Both the position numbers and the translations under genes were made by a program. Below are positions 57,195-64,000 of a stretch of DNA of 64,000 nucleotides, piece after piece. Every line of letters begins with the position of its first letter. The first letter of the stretch is position 1. The DNA is from Phalacrocorax aristotelis (lineage: Eukaryota > Chordata > Aves > Suliformes > Phalacrocoracidae): NCBI RefSeq assembly GCF_949628215.1, contig NC_134277.1:1302001-1366000 (forward strand). The letters are read 5' to 3'. The notes below the pieces were generated by a model. That model was not told the origin of the DNA. It was given only the letters and a program-made list of their open reading frames with translations, and ran no database searches.

Positions 57195-57248
57195 CCGCCT
57201 CATCAGCTGTTATTAATGGTGATTGATGATTAGCAATTACGGGGCCAG
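57195..57248. promoter_or_regulatory. Candidate Hox/Pbx element upstream of GBX1
   Basis: An AT-rich 45-bp patch embedded in the CpG island contains the E-box CAGCTG (57204-57209), TATTAATGG, the Hox-Pbx consensus TGATTGAT (57220-57227), GATTAG and CAATTA. It is about 430-480 bp upstream of the ATG. Position and motif mix fit a promoter-proximal patterning element. Binding is inferred, not shown. Confidence 0.5.
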
Positions 57249-58080
57249 CACAAGGGCGCTTTTGTGGGGACGGGACGGGGCCGCGCCGCTCGGCACATCC
57301 TTCCTCGGGCCACCCCCGGGCCCGGGACGACGGACGGGGCGAGCCGGGCGGGCTCCGCCCCGGCCCCACCGCCTCCCGGAGCCGGCCCGGGCCGGCACTC
57401 TCGACGGCTCCTGGCGGCCGAGCCCGGTGGGAAGCGGCCCGGGGCCGCCGGCGCCGGCCGGGCTCCAGCGCCCCGACGGACCGGCCCTCGCCGGGCACTG
57501 ACCGGCCGCGGCCCCGCCGCTCCAGGGCCATGGTGCTGTGCCGGGCCACCGCTCGCCTCCGCTCCGGGCGCGGCGGGGGCCGCCGGCCAGGGTCCGGCCT
57601 GCTCCCTCCCAGGCCCCGAAGACGGCGCCCCGGAGCCCCAGCGGCGGGCTCGGAGAGGGCTTTCCGTGGGACGGGTGGGCGGGGGCGCCGCGGGGCCGGG
57701 GGTGGCCGCGGCGCCACCCGGAGACGCGCTCGGGCCAGAGTGCGAACAGGGGGCTGGTGCCCGAGCGGGGAACGAGGCTTCCGCGGCCCCCCTTGCTGCT
57801 CTTGCCCCGCTCCGGCGCCGTGCACTCGTGGGGGGCTCCCGGGGCTCGCCTCCGTCGGGCGAGTGCGGAGCCCCGGCTGAATGGGGCCGCAGCCCGGGGC
57901 GCCGGGTGTCCAGCGGATGCCGGGGGAGCGCCGGCCCAGGCGGCTGCAGCCTGCCCGGACCTGTCTGCCACTGCGGCGTCCCAGGGCCGGCTGTGGCTGG
58001 GGTTCGCTAACCTGCCCGCGGCGCGCTGCAGCTGCACAAAGCCCCCGGGCTCTGCCCCTCCCACCTGCGCACTCGGCGTG

Positions 58081-61000
58081 TGTCACACATGCACCCCGGA
58101 CTGGCTGCCGGCGGGCCCTTCTGCACATCACTCAATCCACATAGCAAGTGAGACCAGTGCGAGCTCCTGAACTGCTGCGAGAGCTCTAGTGCTCTGCCTT
58201 GCCCTGCTGCGTGTCCTGGGAGCACATCCTGGCCCAGTGTGGGGAGTCCCTGTGCTAAAATGGAGTACTTCACCCCCGCAGCTCGGCACTTACATTGTGC
58301 TCCTGTCTACACAGAGATGTTCACCGGGCTGGTAATATGCTGAACATCAAGCAAACCGAAGCCCTGCCGGAGCTGAAGTCGTGTCTAAACTCACTCTGCA
58401 TTTCCAGTGGCACAGCTACACACCAGACCTCCAGCTCTCACCTAGGGGTAGTCCTCCTCAGGACCCCTGCATGTTCCTGCCTGCACTCACCCTTTGATCA
58501 CGCATGCAGTACCTTCTGGCTGCTTAGCTACCCAGGCTCCCTGGTGGCATCGATATCTATGTGAATACATGGATTTCTCCACCACCCCCCTCTCCTACTC
58601 TGTCCCCGCGGAGGTCTGGGGCACCACTTTGCTGCAGCCTTGAATCGTGTTTTGTGTGGGACATGACAGCCCAGCCATGGAGCTGGCCACTTGAATCCTG
58701 TGTGGAGGATGTAAATGGGGTGAAATGGGTCCACCAGGCTGATGGTGTGGTACGCAGCCTTCCTCCACTAAACAGGCACAGTCTGAATCCTCAAGGTCCA
58801 GCTATGACATCAGTACCAACAGCTTGCAGAGTGTGTCCTTCTTTTGTGTCTTTTATGCTTTTCTCTATGGCACATCCTTGCAGTCTCACAGAAATATACC
58901 TCTGCGGCCAGGGCTGCCCTACCTCCAGCCAGGGAAACAGAGGTGTGGAGAAGTCAATGTTAAAATAATCATCCCAGCTCAAATATTGAATCATAAAACT
59001 AAGGCCTGGCAAGAGGGATCCCTCCCACCGCTCTGATGCAGACACCTCTCACTAACCAATGCCCCTTGGAACACTGAGGAAGACGTGCCTGTTTGTAGTG
59101 CGTAGGCCATTCAGCCCCTAGTCTAGGATGAGGGTCCAGATTTCAGGCTGGGAAGGAGGCTGGCAGCAACTAGCATTTGGATGAATCCCACCTTAGGAAT
59201 CAGTTGTGATGTGGTAAGAGACATGCTCAAGGCCTGCAGGTCAGCATCCATGTTCTATCTGTCCTTGGGCCAGCTCTCCTGTCTCATCCACCAAATGTTT
59301 CTGTGGGAAAGGAACCTTCAGGTTGGAGTCATCTTCATGCACACAGCTTGGGTTCATTTCACTGCTATCAAAGCACATTAGACCATGGAGAAAATGAAAG
59401 CATAGCCATGTGTAAGTTACTGGATCTCAAGACCTATACTCAAAACGGTCCAAATCAAGGCTATGCAAGCAACTTCCTAACTCCTGAGCATCAGCAATTT
59501 GGACAGTTGTTCACTGAACCTTTTATATGTAACCTTCATCCCGCTCCTCACACCCTCATATAAGTTAGCAAGATAACTGAGAGCAACAGGAAACCGCTAT
59601 CTACATATATCTCCAAGATTAAGGTTCTGCTTACCTGATCATATATTTGCATTACCTGCAGCCCCTATCGCTCTTCAGCCACTGAATCTCAGTTCAATGC
59701 CAGGAGCAGCAAGGGCAGGCTGCTCTGATAGGGAAGGGAAGCCTGGAAGCAAGAGCTGGAGCAAGGCAGGCAGGGCAGTGGCTTCACTGGCAAGAGCGCA
59801 GTCCCACAGGATTCAAGGAAGGTGAGCAGAGCAAATCTGATGACAGTAACCAGAGTCACCAAAAGTCCAGTGATCACCCAGGAGGTCCCACTCTCCAAGT
59901 GGTGAGGCAGGTCCAAGCCAGAAAGTCAAATCAGTGGGTTGGGATCATTGTCAGCATCAGGGAGGTACAAAATCAGGAGTATCTCCAGCTTAGGTCAGGC
60001 CTAGACTAAGGGTAAGAGGCTGAGCTTAAAAGCAACTTCTCAGCCAAAGAGGGGCAGGCTGCTTGCTGAGGTTCCTCAAAGATAGACAGCTGCATCATCT
60101 AAGTTGGCCCTGACCCCAGAGAGCCAGGAGGAGAATGTACTCAGGCCCTGTCAACTTATGGCACTCCGGTTTACTTTGTCTCATGAGAGTTTGCAGTAAA
60201 GCAGAATTCATTTGCCAAATTGTAAAACAAAGATCTAGAGAAGAAAATGTTGAAGGAATGGGAAAAAAAGGATCACAAGCAAAACAAAGCAAATATTGAA
60301 CTATTGTACTCTAGTGCGTATATTGAACAAGACACAGATCAAGAGCTCCCACATCCACCGTCCCTACAGGATGAGCCAAACTGGAAGGGTGAGGGTCCAG
60401 GTTGCACATGATAACTCTACCACCCCATAGACCTCCAGAGGCTTTCACAGTTTCTGTATCCTATATCTAATCTTCCACAGTTTCTCACTGTCTAGCGGAG
60501 ATGCAGTTTCCATGGCTTCCGCTTGAGGCTCAGGCTTCCACTGTTCGGTATGCTCCCCAGGCATCTCTCCCTGCCCGCGCACCTTCTCTGTAGGGACCCA
60601 CTCTGTTCCATTTTACCAGGCTCTGTCCCGCACTTGCAAGTAGCTCGTATGTTCCCTTAACGTGCCTGAAGATACACCATCCAACACATCAGGTATATGA
60701 GAAATATTAATTGCATGTATGACTTGTAAAGCCCCTGGTCTCACTGCACTCTCAGCTGTTGACAGAGACCTCTCAGGACCTTGCTGGATACTTTATCAGA
60801 CACTGAGCTAAAAAAGAGTCTCAGAGGCGACCTGCTCTCTCCCTTGTTTTGGGGTTGCTGGGTCACTGCTCTGTGTTTACCAGCCTCAGCACTTTGCCCT
60901 AAGTCTCACCTGAATTCACGTCCAGTCTCTGCGAGCAGAGCCCTTAAGCAATTATAGACCAGCCTGTCCCATGTCCTCTAGCATGTCACTGCTGGAGTTG

Positions 61001-64000
61001 GCCCTCTTTCCTCAGTCTGCCTTTGCTTCCCATCCCTCTTGTCTGTTTTCTGCATTAGAACTGCTGAAGCTGCTTCTTCCTCTTCTTCTGTGTTCCTTGC
61101 CACAGACATGTGAGCATGGAAGAGTCAGTTTGCCTGCATTTCTGGAGTCAGTAGGCAAGACTGGAAAGTGTCCTGCTCAATACTTGACACTGGACACAGT
61201 GTCTATGCTGAAGATGATACATGACCTGCCTATTCAGCACGGAGGATCTGGCATAACTACAAATGGCTCGGCATAGACAGAGGCTTCCTGGGAGAAAACT
61301 ATCGGCCTCTAAAAATGCCCTTGCTTGGTACATGCAAAATGGGATCCTCAGAGGCTGGTAATTTAGGAAAAGTTGATCCCGAGCTACTGGGCAGAAGAAG
61401 AAACATCCAGGCCAGCTCTCCTTCCTGCACTATAGGCTGCTGCTCCAAGGTGGGGAGTCTAGAGCGTATTCCTGGTACACAGGCTGTTGGCTAAGTAGAG
61501 GCCAATTAATTTTTGCTGTAGCTGTAACGGGAAAAGTTCAGTATGAGACAAGCACAGAGCATGGCAAACCACAACTGCAACAGTTAAAGTTTAATAACTG
61601 ACTGGCAAATGAAAGCAGGTCTTTCTAATGGAAACTGCTATGCAACCTTAACTTTATGCCTCCACCTGCTCCACTTACAATCTCTACACAGAATCTAGCA
61701 CAACAGGACCAAATCTAGTCACGGCCTCTAGGCATTCCTGCAATATAGCAACTGAACATATTAAAAGCAAGGGTAATGTTGCAAAATTATTTACTCAAAG
61801 CCGGGAAAGTCTAGAGAAAGGACTGGCTGTGATGTTGTGTTAACAGAAGCTAGGTTCATGTCAGGCACATACTGTACTATTGAACTGTACCCATGAAGTG
61901 GTCCAAATGAAACCGTCAGGCTCTGTAGGCACACACAGCCTGGTGGGTAATAGCTAATGTGCAAGTCCTGCCCCAGCAGGCAACCCGGATGCAAGGAGCA
62001 CCCGGGTGGTTCCAGCTGGCCTCTGCAAATAGTCTCACAGGCTTTCACCCCACTGCCAAGTTGCCCCATGTGCCTCTGTCTTCAGCGTCCTACAGCAAAA
62101 CCTGTCTGCAGTAGCTGAGGAAGCACCCCCTCATGCCTGGGGAACATATTTTAGAACTAGCCCTGGCAGAGCCGTAGCTGTAGTAATAAGAATCCAGGAT
62201 CCTCATTAACTGTAGAAAGAGCATTCCCAGGTGCATAGTTTTGCTGCTGACAAGATCTCAGAGCAGAAAAAGGCTACTTCCAAGGACCTGTCCCAAGCCA
62301 GGATTTCCAAAATAGGGAAAGACTATAATTTAAAGAGAGGAAAACTCAGAGCGGTCCATCTTAGGCCTTAAGGGCAGAGCTAGCATTCTAGAGCAACACC
62401 ACATACCTGTCTTTTTGATAAGCCCTGCTCAAGGCCAGCAGTAACAGTGGCCTGTCTAGTGTGCCAACCTCTGTGTCCTCTGTGGTTCAGCAGAGTGCCT
62501 AGAAGCAGCCCCTAAGCTGGGTCTTCCTGATCTGAAAACTGCTCATTTTCCCAGACGGACAAGCAAAGGCTTTCTTCCCAGTCACAAAGGCCTCGCGGCA
62601 GGTCCTACACTTGCTTAGCTCCCAGTTGCCCACTGAGCACACACATAGCACAGGAAAACAGTTCCTGCACGGTGTTAGCAAAGGAATACTTTCTGAGAGG
62701 TGATGATTGAAGGGTGTTGCATTTGCTAAGTGCACACAGGCCATCTAAGACACCAACCATTTCAGCAGCCAGGATGACAGCAGCTGAGGCAGGAACCTCT
62801 GCACCATCGCCCCTTACCCTTTAGCCCCAAGCCCCACAGGTGAAGCAGAAACCACAGGCAATGCACATGTGAAGCACCCTCACCAGCCAGTACATCTATC
62901 AAGCAAGAAGCATGCCATACCCCAGACCTTGTCACAGAGTGGAGCACAGTTGTACCTTGGGGAGCTCAACCTTTCCTGGCATCTCTCCTGACTCTTGCAC
63001 CCAACACTGCACCCACATCTTGGGCAGACAGATTTCCTGCACAGAGCACTTCAAAATGGTCTTAGAGCACATTAGCAACAGCACTGACATGACAGAGCTA
63101 GCTCAACCCCCTGTGACTATCAGTTCCCTGGGATCCTTTGCACTCCACCTTGCCTCCGTGGCCGCCTTTCAGCATAAGCTCAGAGTCATCCGCCATGGAC
63201 CACATCTTATCCAGCTTGGAGAATGCCAGCCACACTGGCCCTTGCCAGGCAAGTCCATGAGCAGCTCAACCTAAGGCAGGACTCAGGATGAATTTGTGCA
63301 GATTCTGTGGGCAGTGTGGCTGTCTGCCACTGGGTTCCTCTGGGATGGGGTGAAGGCACAGCGCTGGGAGCTGAGAGCTTTATCACCTAAACCTGGAACT
63401 AGTAATGGCACCAGCAGCAAACGTTGTTGCTCCCCCAGAACCATTGTTGGGTCCCTGAGCCCCCGTGCCCTGCAGGAACAGGCAGCTCAGCAGACACAGA
63501 GCCGTGAGTATGGGGGCGCAGGATAACGGCCAAGGTAGTAGGATCTGCAGGCAAGCTGCTGGCAGTGATTTTAGTGATTACACATCCCAGGTAACATGTT
63601 GCACTTACCCTGCTCCAGCCTGCTTGAGGAGCAGCGAGGCACGCAGTACGTACAGAGGGGCCAGCCTGATGGGACCAGTAGCAGGCACCGCTTCAGCTGG
63701 AAGCTGGTTGAGCCCTTCAACCCACTCACAATATAGATGAGTTCAACTTGGAAGATGGCACTGTTACCTGACTTGTCTGCACCTGTCTCTCATTTTCATT
63801 TCTTTACTCCTGGATAAGGTAGGAGCTTTTCGCACATCTCTTTGAGAATTGTTTGGTTTAGGAGAGCTAGCACCTCCTTTACTCCTGGGTTTTGATCCTG
63901 CTCTGGGAGAGAGAGATTAGCCAAACACTTCAGATAATTTACTAGTCTCCTAAGGCACAGGGCCGGCTTATATTGGCACCATTGTGGTACTGTCTCATTT
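58081..64000. other. Region upstream of GBX1; no gene seen
   Basis: About 5.9 kb of ordinary-composition sequence. ASB10, the neighbour beyond GBX1 in human, would show ankyrin and SOCS-box coding blocks. None is visible in any frame. Open frames here are under 140 codons and low in domain character. No CR1 with a clear tail was found. A CCAATTAATTTT word near 61500 and AT-rich patches near 61600-61790 are unremarkable. Confidence 0.7.

Larger units (their letters stand above)
55200..58080. promoter_or_regulatory. CpG island over GBX1 exon 1, 5' UTR and upstream region
   Basis: About 2.9 kb of very CpG-dense sequence with many GGCGGG/CCGCCC (SP1-like) boxes covers exon 1 and at least 1.3 kb upstream. 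No TATA box is evident. The GBX1 promoter is inferred to lie within it, upstream of 56770. The same composition keeps several frames open for hundreds of codons on both strands. Confidence 0.75.

Noticed and set aside
57100..58131. 343-codon minus-strand open frame upstream of GBX1
   Set aside because: CpG-island composition effect. Not in frame with GBX1 and lacks a domain.
59690..60110. Possible dispersed repeat (CAGGTCCAAGCCAG, GTCAGCATCAGGG words)
   Set aside because: Vague resemblance to repetitive sequence, but no family consensus could be recalled with confidence.

Overview
The window looks like vertebrate, most probably bird, genomic DNA. Genes are split into exons with GT...AG junctions. 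Interspersed repeats are sparse and mostly CR1 LINE fragments, including 3' ends that finish in the ATTCTATGATTC-type tail typical of avian CR1. Introns are short to moderate, and strong CpG islands surround a homeobox gene. Nothing prokaryotic, viral or plasmid-like is visible. No database search was possible, so conservation claims are inferences from motif content.

Two protein-coding genes are supported, lying tail to tail. (1) The last seven coding exons of AGAP3 lie on the + strand (18619-40439, 428 residues visible). They encode the end of the split PH domain, the ArfGAP zinc finger, the ankyrin repeats and the C-terminus. A 3' UTR of about 1.1 kb follows, with AATAAA at 41518. The first 18.6 kb is best read as part of an upstream AGAP3 intron, because no earlier exon (GTPase-like domain, first PH half) was found. 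(2) GBX1, a complete two-exon homeobox gene, lies on the - strand (ATG at 56770, stop at 50151, 326 residues). Its short 3' UTR runs to a poly(A) signal at 49877-49882. AGAP3-GBX1 adjacency matches human 7q36 and parallels AGAP1-GBX2, so it is an old syntenic, probably whole-genome-duplication-derived, arrangement.

Layout: 1-18.6 kb AGAP3 intron, with a 70-bp tandem duplication, old CR1 copies and TAAT-rich islands. 18.6-23.6 kb two exons of the PH insert. 23.6-37.2 kb a 13.7-kb intron with CR1 copies and several islands that look like conserved noncoding elements. 37.2-41.5 kb five closely spaced terminal exons and the 3' UTR. 41.5-49.9 kb convergent intergenic DNA with another enhancer-like island. 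49.9-56.8 kb GBX1. 56.8-58.1 kb GBX1 upstream CpG island with a Hox/Pbx-type element. 58.1-64 kb no gene seen.

The most interesting signal is not a new protein system but a regulatory landscape. At least a dozen short AT-rich blocks packed with homeodomain (TAATTA/TAATTG), MEIS (TGACAG), POU octamer (ATTTGCAT) and Hox-Pbx (TGATTGAT) motifs lie inside AGAP3 introns and around GBX1, in otherwise GC-rich unstructured intron. The simplest reading is a genomic regulatory block in which AGAP3 is a bystander carrying GBX1 enhancers. AGAP3 regulates Arf GTPases, while GBX1 is a neural patterning transcription factor, so the two are linked by location and not by pathway.
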